Assembly: GCA_900545525.1 (NCBI GenBank)
Contig: UQZX01000013.1
Coordinates: 16,507-80,506, forward strand
Reading direction: 5' to 3'
Origin: an uncultured Prevotella sp.
GTDB taxonomy: Bacteria; Bacteroidota; Bacteroidia; Bacteroidales; Bacteroidaceae
Length of the DNA: 64,000 nucleotides
Below are positions 7,820 to 16,270 of this stretch, one piece after another. Under the pieces are notes generated by a model, which saw only the letters and a program-made list of their open reading frames with translations, did no database searches and was not told the origin of the DNA. Numbering within the stretch: the stretch's first letter is position 1; each line of letters opens with the position of its first letter. A program made the position numbers and the translations under genes.

Positions 7820-9205
7820 TTATGCCATTTGTGTATCCACCTGCGTCCTCATCGTCCTTATCCTGCGGCGTATCCGCCTGATCATGAGTATGGCGGCAAC
7901 GGAAAGTCCTATGATATATCCTACGTACATGCCCGTAGGACCCATGCCGAGAGTGAATGCCAGAAGATAACCCACGGGCAGGTTGAGCAGCCAGTAGGCA
8001 GTGAAGGCAATCGGCATGATTATCTTTACATCCTGTATACCGCGCAACACACCCACTGACACATTCTGCACACCGTCGGACAACTGGAAGAAAGCCATGA
8101 AGACAAACAGCGACGAGGCGATGTTGATGACCTCTGTGTTTTCGGTGAATAGTGCCGGGAGGAAATTGCAAAGGGAAATGAAGACAATGGCAGCCAGCGT
8201 GTTCCATGCCAAAACCAGATGATATGAAGCCTTGACCGCCATTGTCAGCTCACCGATGTCACGGCGTCCGTAGCAGTGAGACGTACGTATTGTTGTGGCA
8301 GCACCTATTGACAGCACTATCATAAATGCGCTTGTGCTCATGGTGTTGGCAATCTGATTGGCACTGATAGCCTCCTTTCCCAGCCAGCCCATCATAATTC
8401 CGGTGCCTATAAATGCCGACGATTCGAGAAACATTTGTGCCGATATAGGCAGTCCCATATACAGCAGACGGCGCACATGGCGCAGGGAGAAGCGGTTCAT
8501 GGCAAAGTTGTTGAGATAGGCGCGGTAGTCTTTACGCCCAACGAAGTATCCGGCTATGAGTATTGCCGCCGTGATGCGCGATAACAGCGTGCCCAGTCCT
8601 GCACCCTCTACACCCATTTCGCTGAAGCCAAAGTTGCCGAAGATGAATATGTAGTTGAGCACGCAGTTGATGATATTTGCCACAATTGTCACCGCAAGCT
8701 CTGCCTTTGTATTGCCGACACCCTCGAGAAACTGCTTGAAGGCGAAGAAAAACATGACAAAGGGCATGCTCATGACAAGCATCTTGTAATATGGTATTGC
8801 CATGTCGACAACATCAGCGGGTTGTCCGAGCCGGTACATCAAAGGTACAAAGGCATACTGTACCAGCGAAACAGCTGCGCCGAGCAGCACATAGAACGCC
8901 ATGCCGTTTTGCAGCAGTGTTGATGAGCGTTGCCGGCTGCCCTGTACATAAAGCTCTCCGATAAGGGGTGTCAATCCCAATGCCACACCTATGGAGGCAA
9001 GATATAATATCATGAATACCGAACCGCCGAAAGATACGGCGGCAAGAGGCTCAGGGGCACTGCCGCCATAATGTCCTACCATGAGGTTGTCTACCACCTG
9101 CGTGAATATCTGTCCCAGTTGTGTGAGCACAACGGGCAGTGCCAGCATGAGGTTTTGCCTGTATTGTTTTTTATATCGTGCGAAAAAATATATAATCTGT
9201 TGCAT
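7820..9205 (-). CDS. MATE family multidrug/solute efflux transporter
   Basis: A 461-residue protein with twelve predicted membrane helices, the usual length for MATE exporters. The N-terminal LALPVVLTQLGQ and VDNLMVGHYG segments are typical of the first MatE repeat, and GLPISAQMFLESSAFIG near residue 250 opens the second. MATE proteins export cationic drugs or metabolites across the inner membrane, driven by a sodium or proton gradient. Substrates are unknown here. It is a single gene on the minus strand with its own promoter at 9292-9299. The 227-base gap to the next minus-strand gene contains only that gene's promoter region. Confidence 0.92.
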   Translation of the reverse strand: MQQIIYFFARYKKQYRQNLMLALPVVLTQLGQIFTQVVDNLMVGHYGGSAPEPLAAVSFGGSVFMILYLASIGVALGLTPLIGELYVQGSRQRSSTLLQNGMAFYVLLGAAVSLVQYAFVPLMYRLGQPADVVDMAIPYYKMLVMSMPFVMFFFAFKQFLEGVGNTKAELAVTIVANIINCVLNYIFIFGNFGFSEMGVEGAGLGTLLSRITAAILIAGYFVGRKDYRAYLNNFAMNRFSLRHVRRLLYMGLPISAQMFLESSAFIGTGIMMGWLGKEAISANQIANTMSTSAFMIVLSIGAATTIRTSHCYGRRDIGELTMAVKASYHLVLAWNTLAAIVFISLCNFLPALFTENTEVINIASSLFVFMAFFQLSDGVQNVSVGVLRGIQDVKIIMPIAFTAYWLLNLPVGYLLAFTLGMGPTGMYVGYIIGLSVAAILMIRRIRRRIRTMRTQVDTQMA

Positions 9206-9291
9206 ATATATATGTAAGTTTTGTGTATGCAGTTGTCAGAAACTCCTGTTACGTTCCGTCCGATGGTGGCACCGGATGTCAAAACGGGTTG

Positions 9292-9299
9292 CAAAGTTA
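9292..9299 (-). promoter_or_regulatory. Promoter -7 box for the MATE gene
   Basis: On the minus strand this reads TAACTTTG followed by CA, a full TAnnTTTG match, 86 bases upstream of the MATE start codon. The -33 element is weak. Confidence 0.55.
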
Positions 9300-9492
9300 G
9301 TATAAATAATTGAGAAACAGCCGATACGGGATATGTTTAAATGTGCAGCCACCCTGTTCTTGTCATCAAAAACAGCCTGTTGGGCGCGGAAAATGTAGAA
9401 ATTAGTGTCGCCCAGTTATAATAAAGTCAAGGAAAAAGGGTTTAAGAAAAGATAGGATGTTTTATAATCGATCTAAAATAAAATACAGTTTT

Positions 9493-10293
9493 ATGAAAAG
9501 AACTTTTATGAAAGTAGCAGTATTACTGCTAATGACGTTGTGTGAAATGCCGGCAGCGGCACAGTTTAATATAGGCAAGGCTGCAAGCGGTGCTCTTAAG
9601 GCAGGCAAGGCAGCTACGCTTACCGATGCCCAAATGGCGCAGTATGTTAAGGAGTCTATCGACTGGATGGACAAAAATAACAAGGTCTGTGCTGCAAACG
9701 ACCCTTATACCGTGCGTCTGAACAAGCTTACTCAGGGGCTGAAAGAAGTGGAGGGTATTCCTCTTAACTTCAAGGTATATGACGTAATTGACGTAAATGC
9801 CTTTGCATGCCCTGACGGAAGCGTACGCGTGTTCTCTTCGTTAATGGATATAATGACCGATGACGAACTGCTGGGTGTTATCGGCCATGAGCTGGGACAT
9901 GTTGCCCTGAAGCACTCGAAGAAGGCTTTCCGTACGGCATTGCTTACATCTGCACTCAAAGACGGGCTTGCAGCGTCAGGCTCAAAGGCTGCCGCTCTTA
10001 CCGAATCTCAGCTTGGCGGACTTGGTGAGGCTTTGCTCAACTCTTCGTTCTCACAGAAGCAGGAGAGCGACGCCGATGACTATGGATATGATTTCCTTAA
10101 GAAGAACGGCAAGAATCCATGGTCAATAGCATTGTCATTCGAGAAACTCAAGTCTCTTGAAGAGCAGGCTGGCTCAGACAAGAGCAGTAAGATGCAGAAG
10201 ATGTTCTCCACTCATCCCGATACGGCAAAGCGCATAAAGAAGATGTCGGAACGTGCCAAGGCAGACGGCATTGCGCGTCCGGAGAACAAGTAA
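9493..10293 (+). CDS. M48 family zinc metalloprotease, secreted
   Basis: A 266-residue protein from the ATG at 9493. An ATG at 9457 would add 12 residues ahead of the signal peptide and is less likely. The N-terminal helix KVAVLLLMTLCEMPAAAQ is a signal peptide. The M48 zinc site is VIGHELGHVALKH, with the third ligand probably in the QESDADDYGYDFL segment; SHP-like THPDTAKRI near the C-terminus is also usual. The family (YggG/LoiP, BepA-like) degrades or quality-controls envelope proteins in the periplasm. It is a single gene in the same direction as the nitroreductase cluster, with a hairpin between them. Confidence 0.88.
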   Translation: MKRTFMKVAVLLLMTLCEMPAAAQFNIGKAASGALKAGKAATLTDAQMAQYVKESIDWMDKNNKVCAANDPYTVRLNKLTQGLKEVEGIPLNFKVYDVIDVNAFACPDGSVRVFSSLMDIMTDDELLGVIGHELGHVALKHSKKAFRTALLTSALKDGLAASGSKAAALTESQLGGLGEALLNSSFSQKQESDADDYGYDFLKKNGKNPWSIALSFEKLKSLEEQAGSDKSSKMQKMFSTHPDTAKRIKKMSERAKADGIARPENK

Positions 10294-10314
10294 TACGGAT
10301 TTTATAATTGACAG

Positions 10315-10367
10315 ATGCGGCACGGACTCTCACTGGTTGTTTATCGGAAATAGAGTTTGTGCCGCAT
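10315..10367 (+). terminator. Possible terminator after the M48 protease
   Basis: ATGCGGCAC (10315-10323) is repeated inverted as GTGCCGCAT (10359-10367), followed by TTGTGTTTT. The loop is long (35 bases), so this is a moderate candidate. Its right arm overlaps the -33 box of the following promoter. Confidence 0.45.
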
Positions 10368-10398
10368 TTGTGTTTTAGCATATAATTGGCTATCTTTG
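10367..10398 (+). promoter_or_regulatory. Promoter for the nitroreductase-DUF2520-KdsC-Maf cluster
   Basis: TTTG at 10367-10370, a 20-base spacer, and TATCTTTG at 10391-10398 followed by CA form a full Bacteroidetes sigma-ABfr promoter, 29 bases before the start codon at 10428. Confidence 0.8.
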
Positions 10399-10427
10399 CA
10401 CGTGTTTAACAAAAGCCATTTATCAAG

Positions 10428-10955
10428 ATGAAAGATTTTAGTGAGTTGGTGCAGTTGCGCCGCAGTCACCGTAAGTTTACCGGTGACGAGGTATCGGCGG
10501 ATGACGTGAAGATGATACTCAGGGCGGCGCTTATGTCGCCGACATCAAAAGGGCAACGCTCTTGGGAGTTTGTCGTTGTAGATGATAAAACCGACATGGA
10601 GAAGATTGCAGACGCCAAGGATTTTGGTTCGCAGTTCTTGAAAGAAGCATCATTGGCAATCGTCGTTCTCGGCAATCCCGTGTTGAACGACTGCTGGATA
10701 GAAGACTGTTCCATTGCGTCTGCCGCAATTCAATATCAGGCGGAGGACCTCGGACTTGGCTCGTGCTGGGCACAGATGCGCGGACGCGGATTGTCCGACG
10801 GTACGGATGCTGCCACCGTGATACGCGGTATATTGGACATACCTGAAAATCTTGAGCCGCTTTGTGTGATAGGTATCGGTCATAAGGCGGATGAACGTAA
10901 GCCACAAAGTGAGGATAAGCTGAAGTGGGAGAATGTACATGTTGATAAATATTAG
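10428..10955 (+). CDS. Nitroreductase family NAD(P)H oxidoreductase
   Basis: A 175-residue FMN-dependent oxidoreductase of the short nitroreductase type. The FMN-binding N-terminus has RRSHRKFTGDEV (residues 10-21) and APTS-like MSPTSKGQRSWEFVVV (36-51). The GLGSCW segment near residue 110 and the C-terminal IGIGHKADERKP are also typical. Physiological substrates of these enzymes (quinones, flavins, nitro compounds) vary and cannot be assigned. It is the first gene after a clear promoter and is followed 9 bases later by the DUF2520 gene, so the two are probably one transcript. Confidence 0.88.
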   Translation: MKDFSELVQLRRSHRKFTGDEVSADDVKMILRAALMSPTSKGQRSWEFVVVDDKTDMEKIADAKDFGSQFLKEASLAIVVLGNPVLNDCWIEDCSIASAAIQYQAEDLGLGSCWAQMRGRGLSDGTDAATVIRGILDIPENLEPLCVIGIGHKADERKPQSEDKLKWENVHVDKY

Positions 10956-10964
10956 ACGTTTCTC

Positions 10965-11750
10965 ATGGATATAACCCTCATCGGTGCCGGAAATATGGCA
11001 ACAAATCTCGGTAAGGCTCTTTTGAAGGCAGGGCATAACATCGTACAGGTGTATAGCCGGACGGAAAAGTCTGCCGTAACTCTCGCCCGCATACTTGGTG
11101 CGGAGCCTGTCACCAGCATTCCGGATGTTGGTGATGTGGCGTCAATATATATTATTGCAGTAAAAGACAGTGCGCTTGCATCGCTTCTTCCTTCTCTGTG
11201 CATGAATATGAAAGACAAGATATTCCTGCATACGGCGGGCAGCATGGACATTAATATATTTGACGGCATGGCACAGAATTATGGCGTGTTCTATCCCATG
11301 CAGACATTCTCAAAGGAGCGTGAGGTTGATTTCCGCGTTATTCCTTGTTTCATCGAAGGCAATAATGACGCTGTGTTGTCGGTTGCAATGGATTTGGCGC
11401 ATACTGTTTCAGACCATGTTTACGGGCTTTCTTCCGAAGGAAGGCGTGTGCTGCATCTTGCTGCTGTGTTTGCCTCTAACTTTGTGAACCATTGCTTCTC
11501 TGTCTCTTCGGAGCTTTTATCGGGATGCGGAATACCTTTCAGTGTGATGTATCCGCTTATAGACGAGGTAGTTAAGAAGTCGCGTATAATGGCTCCGGCC
11601 GATGCGCAGACCGGGCCGGCTGTGCGTTACGATGTCAATGTGATAAACCGCCAGGCTGAGATGTTGGCTTCCGAGCCGTTGTTGAGGAATATATACGAGA
11701 ATATGAGCCGTAGTATACATGAAATGTCGGAAAGACAGAAAGGACAGTAG
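10965..11750 (+). CDS. DUF2520 / Rossmann-like NAD(P)-binding protein
   Basis: A 261-residue protein with an N-terminal Rossmann fold (IGAGNMATNLGKALL, residues 5-19; VYSRTEKSA following strand two). A C-terminal all-helical DUF2520 domain begins near YGVFYPMQTFSKE (about 103). The layout resembles 6-phosphogluconate or pyrroline-5-carboxylate reductase folds, but the reaction is not established. In Bacteroidetes this gene commonly lies next to a KdsC-like HAD phosphatase and Maf, as here; only one base separates it from the next gene. Confidence 0.85.
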   Translation: MDITLIGAGNMATNLGKALLKAGHNIVQVYSRTEKSAVTLARILGAEPVTSIPDVGDVASIYIIAVKDSALASLLPSLCMNMKDKIFLHTAGSMDINIFDGMAQNYGVFYPMQTFSKEREVDFRVIPCFIEGNNDAVLSVAMDLAHTVSDHVYGLSSEGRRVLHLAAVFASNFVNHCFSVSSELLSGCGIPFSVMYPLIDEVVKKSRIMAPADAQTGPAVRYDVNVINRQAEMLASEPLLRNIYENMSRSIHEMSERQKGQ

Positions 11751-11751
11751 A

Positions 11752-12270
11752 ATGATAAATTATGACTTGAAAAAGATAAAGGCAATCATCTTTGATGTCG
11801 ACGGCGTGCTTAGTTCGGAAGTAATACCGATGCACCCGGATGGCGAACCGATGCGTACGGTGAATATAAAAGACGGATATGCCATACAGCTTGCCTGCAA
11901 GCAGGGACTGCATATTGCCATAATGACAGGTGGCAGCACGGAGAGTGTTTACCGCCGCTATACAGGTCTTGGCGTTGCCGATGTGTATATGAAGTGTGCG
12001 GTTAAGATAAAGACATACGAAGAGTTTCTTGCCAAATATTCATTAACCGATGATGAAGTCTTGTATGTTGGCGACGATATACCCGACTATGAGATAATGA
12101 AACGTTGCGGATGTCCGTGCTGTCCTGCCGATGCTTGTCCAGACATAAAGGACATAAGCATATATATAAGCAGCCGTAACGGTGGTATGGGATGTGGACG
12201 TGACATAATAGAGCAGGTGTTGCGTGTACATGGAAAGTGGATGAGTGATGCCCGGGCGTTTGGCTGGTGA
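11752..12270 (+). CDS. kdsC: HAD phosphatase, KdsC-like (3-deoxy-D-manno-octulosonate 8-phosphate phosphatase family)
   Basis: A 172-residue capless HAD phosphatase. The start at 11752 (MINYDLKK) is chosen over an upstream ATG inside the previous gene. Motif I is IFDVDGVL (nucleophile Asp15, acid Asp17), motif II is MTGGS, and motif IV is YVGDDIPD. KdsC-type enzymes release phosphate from KDO-8-phosphate in lipopolysaccharide core synthesis, and the size and glycine-rich C-terminal loop NGGMGCGRD fit. No other KDO gene is nearby, so a different sugar phosphate remains possible. It begins one base after the DUF2520 stop. Confidence 0.78.
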   Translation: MINYDLKKIKAIIFDVDGVLSSEVIPMHPDGEPMRTVNIKDGYAIQLACKQGLHIAIMTGGSTESVYRRYTGLGVADVYMKCAVKIKTYEEFLAKYSLTDDEVLYVGDDIPDYEIMKRCGCPCCPADACPDIKDISIYISSRNGGMGCGRDIIEQVLRVHGKWMSDARAFGW

Positions 12271-12338
12271 TGCTTTCCAGATAATAGGGAGAAATAAAGA
12301 ATATGTTGAAATGCCAAGAATGAGGTGCTTTTATTGAT

Positions 12339-12914
12339 ATGGACAGAAACTATATGATAATATTGGGCAGTAACAGTCCGCGGCGTAAGGAATTGCTTGC
12401 CGGACTGGGACTTGATTTTGAAGTAAAGGTTATTGACGGTATATCTGAAACATACCCCGAGGATACGCCGTCGTGTGATGTTGCGGCATACATTGCCGGC
12501 AGGAAAGCAGATGCCTATACTGATACTCTGGAGGAAAATACACTTGTTATAACGGCAGATACAGTTGTCATTGCCGGTGACGAGATATTGGGAAAACCGG
12601 CGGACCGTGAAGATGCACGGAGAATGTTGAGGATGCTCAGTGGCAGGACGCATCAGGTTATAACAGGAGTCTGCCTGCTGACATCATCATCGCGCCGTGT
12701 CTTTTCCGTGACGACAGACGTTACGTTTAAAGAACTTACAGATGTGGAGATAGATTATTACATCGACAATTACAAGCCTTTTGACAAGGCAGGTGCCTAT
12801 GGTATTCAGGAGTGGATAGGATATATAGGGGTTACCGGGCTTTGTGGAAGCTATTTCAATGTAATGGGATTGCCGGTCCAGAGGATATATCAGGAACTTC
12901 AGGACATGCTGTAA
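12339..12914 (+). CDS. maf: Maf-like nucleotide pyrophosphatase
   Basis: A 191-residue protein of the Maf/HAM1-like fold. SNSPRRKELLAGLGL (about residues 11-25) is the family signature, with ITADTVV (68-74) and GKPADREDA following. The YIDNYKPFDKAGAYGIQE stretch carries conserved acidic and lysine residues. Maf proteins hydrolyse non-canonical or canonical nucleoside triphosphates (dTTP, UTP and modified forms) to monophosphates. It is the last gene of the cluster and is followed by a strong bidirectional terminator. An alternative start at 12354 would remove five residues. Confidence 0.9.
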   Translation: MDRNYMIILGSNSPRRKELLAGLGLDFEVKVIDGISETYPEDTPSCDVAAYIAGRKADAYTDTLEENTLVITADTVVIAGDEILGKPADREDARRMLRMLSGRTHQVITGVCLLTSSSRRVFSVTTDVTFKELTDVEIDYYIDNYKPFDKAGAYGIQEWIGYIGVTGLCGSYFNVMGLPVQRIYQELQDML

Positions 12915-12937
12915 TCGGCCGGTTGAACAAATAAAAT

Positions 12938-12975
12938 AAGGTGTGTCAAGACAGTATATTGTTTTGACACACCTT
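12938..12975. terminator. Bidirectional rho-independent terminator between maf and pepD
   Basis: AAGGTGTGTCAA (12938-12949) is repeated inverted as TTGACACACCTT (12964-12975), a perfect 12-base stem. TATTTTT follows it on the plus strand and A-rich sequence (T-rich on the minus strand) precedes it. It lies between converging genes and can stop both. Confidence 0.88.
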
Positions 12976-13006
12976 TATTTTTACTTATATGACATATATT
13001 CCGCCA

Positions 13007-14464
13007 TTATTTAGCAGGAATATTCTTTAAGATTTCAAGAAGATGATCCCATACTGTCTGTACGGTCGGTATCAGCAGACGTTCGTCAGGAGAATGGACA
13101 CCGCGCAGTGTAGGACCGAATGATACCATGTCCAGATTGGGATATCTTTCTGCAAACAGACCGCATTCAAGTCCTGCATGTATGCCCAAAACTTTGGGTT
13201 CTTTGTTGAACAGCTTTCTGTATGTCTCTGTAACAATGGCTGTAAGTTTGCTGTCGGGATTCATTTTCCATGCAGGATAGCCGTCTCCCTGTGTCACTTC
13301 TGCACCGCCAAGCTGGAATACAGCTTTAACCGTGTTGCCCATATTGCGCAGGTTACTCATCACGTTTGAGCGCTGCGAAGCCACAACCGTTATGCTGTTG
13401 TCGGCAGTAGACACGCTTGCCACGTTGCTTGATGTCTCAACCATCCACGACAGTGCCTCATCCTGACACATAGAGAAGACACCGTTGTCCACAGCCTGCA
13501 TAGCCATGATAAACTTGCGGCTTGTTTCTTTCGGCAGAACCTGTGCTTCGTCCGTGCTTTCCAAATGGAACTCCATGTTCTTCTCGGTGACATGAAATTC
13601 CTCCTCAACGTCGCTTACAAGCACGTTCCAGTCTATGCGTACATCTTCCTTTACATCTGCAGGTACGGCAAAAACGATGACACCGTCGCGTGGAATAGCG
13701 TTGTGCATGCGTCCTGAATTGAACGATACAAGGCGAAGGTCATGCTTCTCCTGTTCCGTATAAAGGAAGCGTGACAATATTTTAATGCCGTTTGCCAGTT
13801 TCTTGTTTATGTCGTCTCCGCTGTGTCCTCCGTTCAGTCCTTTAAGCGAAGCCTTCATGAAGAAATATCCTTCAGGGGCATTTTCGCGTTTGAAGCTGAA
13901 CACTGCGTTTGTCGTCATGCCTCCTGCACAGCTGATGAAGAACTGTCCCTCGTCTTCACTGTCAAGGTTTATAAGCATGTCTCCTGTCATAAATCCTGCT
14001 TTCATGCCCATGGCACCTGTAAGTCCTGTTTCCTCATCCCTTGTAAAGACACACTCTATCGGACCGTGTTCGATGTCGTTGCTGTCAAGCAGTGCAAGTT
14101 CCATGGCACATCCTATGCCGTCATCGGCTCCCAATGTAGTGCCTTTTGCCTTCATCCATTCACCGTCAATATATGTCTGAATAGGGTCTTTTGTAAAGTC
14201 AATGTCCACTTCAACCAGCTTTTCGCATACCATGTCCATGTGGCTTTGCAGTATTATCGTCTGTCTGTCCTCATGTCCTTTTGTCGCCGGTTTCCTTATT
14301 ATCACGTTGCCGGTTTCGTCTACAACTGTCTCAAGGTTTCTGCTTTCACCAAACTCCTTCAGATATTCAATCATTTTCTCTTCGTGTTTTGAAGGACGAG
14401 GTATTTCATTTATCTTTGCAAAATGTTCAAAGACACAAGCGGGTTTTAAGTCACTTTTATTCAT
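13007..14464 (-). CDS. pepD: Aminoacyl-histidine dipeptidase (Xaa-His dipeptidase, M20 family)
   Basis: A 485-residue cytosolic metallopeptidase. The two-zinc site of the M20 family is visible: QSHMDMV (His and Asp), GADDGIGCA (bridging Asp), and DEETGLTGA (catalytic and metal Glu). GIHAGLECG near the C-terminus completes it. The lid domain lies between. It cleaves beta-Ala-His and other dipeptides with unblocked N-termini. There is no signal peptide. It is a single gene on the minus strand, divergent from the small membrane protein at 14531, with which it shares an overlapping promoter region. Confidence 0.95.
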   Translation of the reverse strand: MNKSDLKPACVFEHFAKINEIPRPSKHEEKMIEYLKEFGESRNLETVVDETGNVIIRKPATKGHEDRQTIILQSHMDMVCEKLVEVDIDFTKDPIQTYIDGEWMKAKGTTLGADDGIGCAMELALLDSNDIEHGPIECVFTRDEETGLTGAMGMKAGFMTGDMLINLDSEDEGQFFISCAGGMTTNAVFSFKRENAPEGYFFMKASLKGLNGGHSGDDINKKLANGIKILSRFLYTEQEKHDLRLVSFNSGRMHNAIPRDGVIVFAVPADVKEDVRIDWNVLVSDVEEEFHVTEKNMEFHLESTDEAQVLPKETSRKFIMAMQAVDNGVFSMCQDEALSWMVETSSNVASVSTADNSITVVASQRSNVMSNLRNMGNTVKAVFQLGGAEVTQGDGYPAWKMNPDSKLTAIVTETYRKLFNKEPKVLGIHAGLECGLFAERYPNLDMVSFGPTLRGVHSPDERLLIPTVQTVWDHLLEILKNIPAK

Positions 14465-14504
14465 TATTAATCTATTTTTTATAGTTTATTCATAAAGAAA
14501 TCAT

Positions 14505-14524
14505 TATCTTTGCATGCAAAAATA
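14505..14524. promoter_or_regulatory. Overlapping divergent promoters between pepD and the small membrane protein
   Basis: TATCTTTG (14505-14512, plus strand) and TATTTTTG (14517-14524, minus strand) are both TAnnTTTG -7 boxes. Together they form a near-perfect 20-base palindrome centred on GCATGC. The plus box serves the gene at 14531 and the minus box pepD. The two polymerase footprints must overlap, so the promoters probably exclude each other. The plus box is the stronger call. Confidence 0.65.
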
Positions 14525-14530
14525 AGAAAA

Positions 14531-14728
14531 ATGACAGAAACTCTGCTCTTTAGCGTGTTAATAATTGCTATATCCATGCTGTTATTGTGCATAAAGATAG
14601 TTCTGCGTAAGGGTGGGCGCTTCTCGTCATATCATGTTGGTGACAGTCCCGATATGCGTAAGCGGAAAATAGGTTGTGTGCTGAAACAAGACAAGGACGA
14701 ACGCCGGAAGAAAAAGCTTTATAATTAA
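14531..14728 (+). CDS. Small single-pass membrane protein
   Basis: A 65-residue protein. Translation from 14531 is preferred, because the earlier ATG at 14510 lies inside the promoter -7 box. Residues 4-25 form one membrane helix, followed by a basic tail (VLRKGGRF, KRKIGCVLKQDKDERRKKK). Similar short proteins with a helix, a GGRF-like turn and a cysteine are, as I recall, common in Bacteroidetes without a known role. It lies 19 bases before the OmpH-like lipoprotein gene and is probably co-transcribed with it. Confidence 0.7.
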   Translation: MTETLLFSVLIIAISMLLLCIKIVLRKGGRFSSYHVGDSPDMRKRKIGCVLKQDKDERRKKKLYN

Positions 14729-14747
14729 AAACAGACAATATCCAAAA

Positions 14748-15347
14748 ATGAAAAAAACGATTATCCGTACCATGTCGGTTGCATTTGCAGCTGTTGCCAT
14801 GACAGCTTGTAACAATCAGGCTCCGAAAGTGGAAGAGAAAACACATGCCTCGGCTGATGCCGTGGGCACAAAGATTGCTTATGTGGAAGTTGATTCCATA
14901 ATGTCACAGTATAAGTTTTGTAAAGAATATTCGCTAATACTTCAGAAGAAGAGCCAGAATATACAGAATACCATTAATGCAAAAGGACAGTCGTTGCAGG
15001 CTGCTGCGGCAAAGTTCCAGCAGGATATACAAAGCAATAAGTATACTCAGCAGCAGGCAGAGGCTGTGCAGGCGGGTCTTCAGAAGCAGGATGCTGACCT
15101 CCGTGCTTTGCAGCAGCGTCTTGGAAACGAGTTCCAGGCAGAAACGGAAAAGTTCAATACAGCATTGAGAGACAGTATACAGCACTATCTTGCAGCTTAC
15201 AACAAAGACAAAAAGTATGCACTTATACTTAGCAAGGCAGGTGACAATATCCTTTATGCAGACAAGGCATACGACATTACCAATGAGGTTATTGCCGGTC
15301 TGAACAAGGCTTACAAGCCGGCTCCGGCAAAGAAAGAAACGAAATAA
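14748..15347 (+). CDS. OmpH/Skp-like periplasmic lipoprotein
   Basis: A 199-residue protein with a lipoprotein signal (KKTIIRTMSVAFAAVAMTAC; lipobox MTAC, acylated Cys about residue 21). It then has KIAYVEVDSIMSQYK and a long glutamine- and lysine-rich coiled coil (about 60-150), ending ALILSKAGDNILYADKAYDIT. This is the OmpH/Skp layout: a small base with two long helices that act as a periplasmic chaperone for outer-membrane proteins. The lipid anchor differs from soluble Skp but is common in Bacteroidetes. A long palindromic terminator follows. Confidence 0.85.
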   Translation: MKKTIIRTMSVAFAAVAMTACNNQAPKVEEKTHASADAVGTKIAYVEVDSIMSQYKFCKEYSLILQKKSQNIQNTINAKGQSLQAAAAKFQQDIQSNKYTQQQAEAVQAGLQKQDADLRALQQRLGNEFQAETEKFNTALRDSIQHYLAAYNKDKKYALILSKAGDNILYADKAYDITNEVIAGLNKAYKPAPAKKETK

Positions 15348-15371
15348 TACAGATTAAACACTTCTGTATAG

Positions 15372-15417
15372 ATATATAATAAGGTGAGACATCATGATGT
15401 CTCACCTTATTATATAT
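15372..15417. terminator. 46-base perfect palindrome, terminator of the OmpH-like gene
   Basis: The two 23-base arms are perfectly complementary, with the centre at CATG (15393-15396). The GC-containing core is AAGGTGAGAC and its mirror. It lies 25 bases after the lipoprotein stop and faces the converging RDD gene, so it probably terminates both. There is no long T-run, but the outer stem is AT-only. Confidence 0.75.
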
Positions 15418-15436
15418 ATGTGTGCATTGTCATGTT

Positions 15437-15484
15437 ACATATATGTTCTTGTTTTTCACATATATGTCCTACGGGTCACATGCC
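15437..15484. repeat. Short ACATATATGT repeats, 21 bases apart
   Basis: The 10-base palindrome ACATATATGT occurs at 15437-15446 and 15458-15467, and a partial ACATGCC copy follows at 15478. They lie between the terminator at 15372 and the 3' end of the RDD gene. Their purpose is unknown. Confidence 0.5.
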
Positions 15485-15516
15485 TTTTTTATAATGGACA
15501 TTGCAGGCTGCTTCCC

Positions 15517-16251
15517 TTATATGAGCTCAAGAACATAATATTGATAGTCGTACATCAACGTGGTGAGGAACTTTCTGTCATCGTTGTCGTCCGGTTTTAT
15601 TCCCAGCATGTCCTGTATCTTTTTGGAAAGACGTGCTGCCTGTTGTGCGTTGCGAGGGTCGGAACCTTGGAGGGCTTTCCTTATTATTTCTATCTGTCCG
15701 GAAGACAGCTTCGCCGCTTCGGGATATACGGGGCTGTAGTCTTTCCTTGCATAGCTGAACTCATCGAGAGATATGTGCATTTTCTTGTATTCTTTCTGCT
15801 TTATGACCAATGTACCTGCGGCAAGGTCACCAAAACGCTGGTTCTTCTTTGTACATATAATTGCAATAAGTCCTATACAACTTATATGAAGGTCTATAAG
15901 CAGTAACATCCATCTCATCAGAAAGTCTCCGATACCCGGTGTCGAGCCGTCGGCTTTTACTACACGTGTTTTCATTATTCTCTTTCCGAGAGTCTGTCCG
16001 TTGTTGAATGTCTCGCATAGAAAAGAATAGAAAATAGCAGGCAGGTATGCTGCAAACGTGATGACAATGGCTATCTTATCGCCAAAACCCGATAAGGACG
16101 AAGGCATGTTGAATATCATAAAAGAAGCAGAAAGCACATACAGCACAATGACAATCATGTCGATAATCCTTGCCATTATACGGTCTCCTATGCTCGCAGG
16201 TGTCTGTGATATGCGGACAAACTGACCTGTAATTATATCCGATGCAGCCAT
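15517..16251 (-). CDS. RDD family membrane protein
   Basis: A 244-residue protein. The N-terminal RDD domain shows RIMARIIDMIVIV (Arg and two Asp of the family name) and a second helix pair, with NGQTLGKRIMKTRVV and QRFGDLAAGTLVI as the conserved loops. About residues 160-244 form a soluble, charged C-terminal tail. RDD proteins are inner-membrane proteins of mostly unknown, probably transport-related role. It is transcribed away from the SpoIIM/MoxR operon, with which it forms a common Bacteroidetes neighbourhood, so it may belong functionally to that module. Confidence 0.88.
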   Translation of the reverse strand: MAASDIITGQFVRISQTPASIGDRIMARIIDMIVIVLYVLSASFMIFNMPSSLSGFGDKIAIVITFAAYLPAIFYSFLCETFNNGQTLGKRIMKTRVVKADGSTPGIGDFLMRWMLLLIDLHISCIGLIAIICTKKNQRFGDLAAGTLVIKQKEYKKMHISLDEFSYARKDYSPVYPEAAKLSSGQIEIIRKALQGSDPRNAQQAARLSKKIQDMLGIKPDDNDDRKFLTTLMYDYQYYVLELI

Positions 16252-16270
16252 TTATTATTGAAATATGTTG

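Noticed and set aside
9206..9492. A regulatory RNA or small gene between the MATE and M48 genes
   Set aside because: Only the MATE promoter could be supported; no conserved structure or credible small reading frame was seen.
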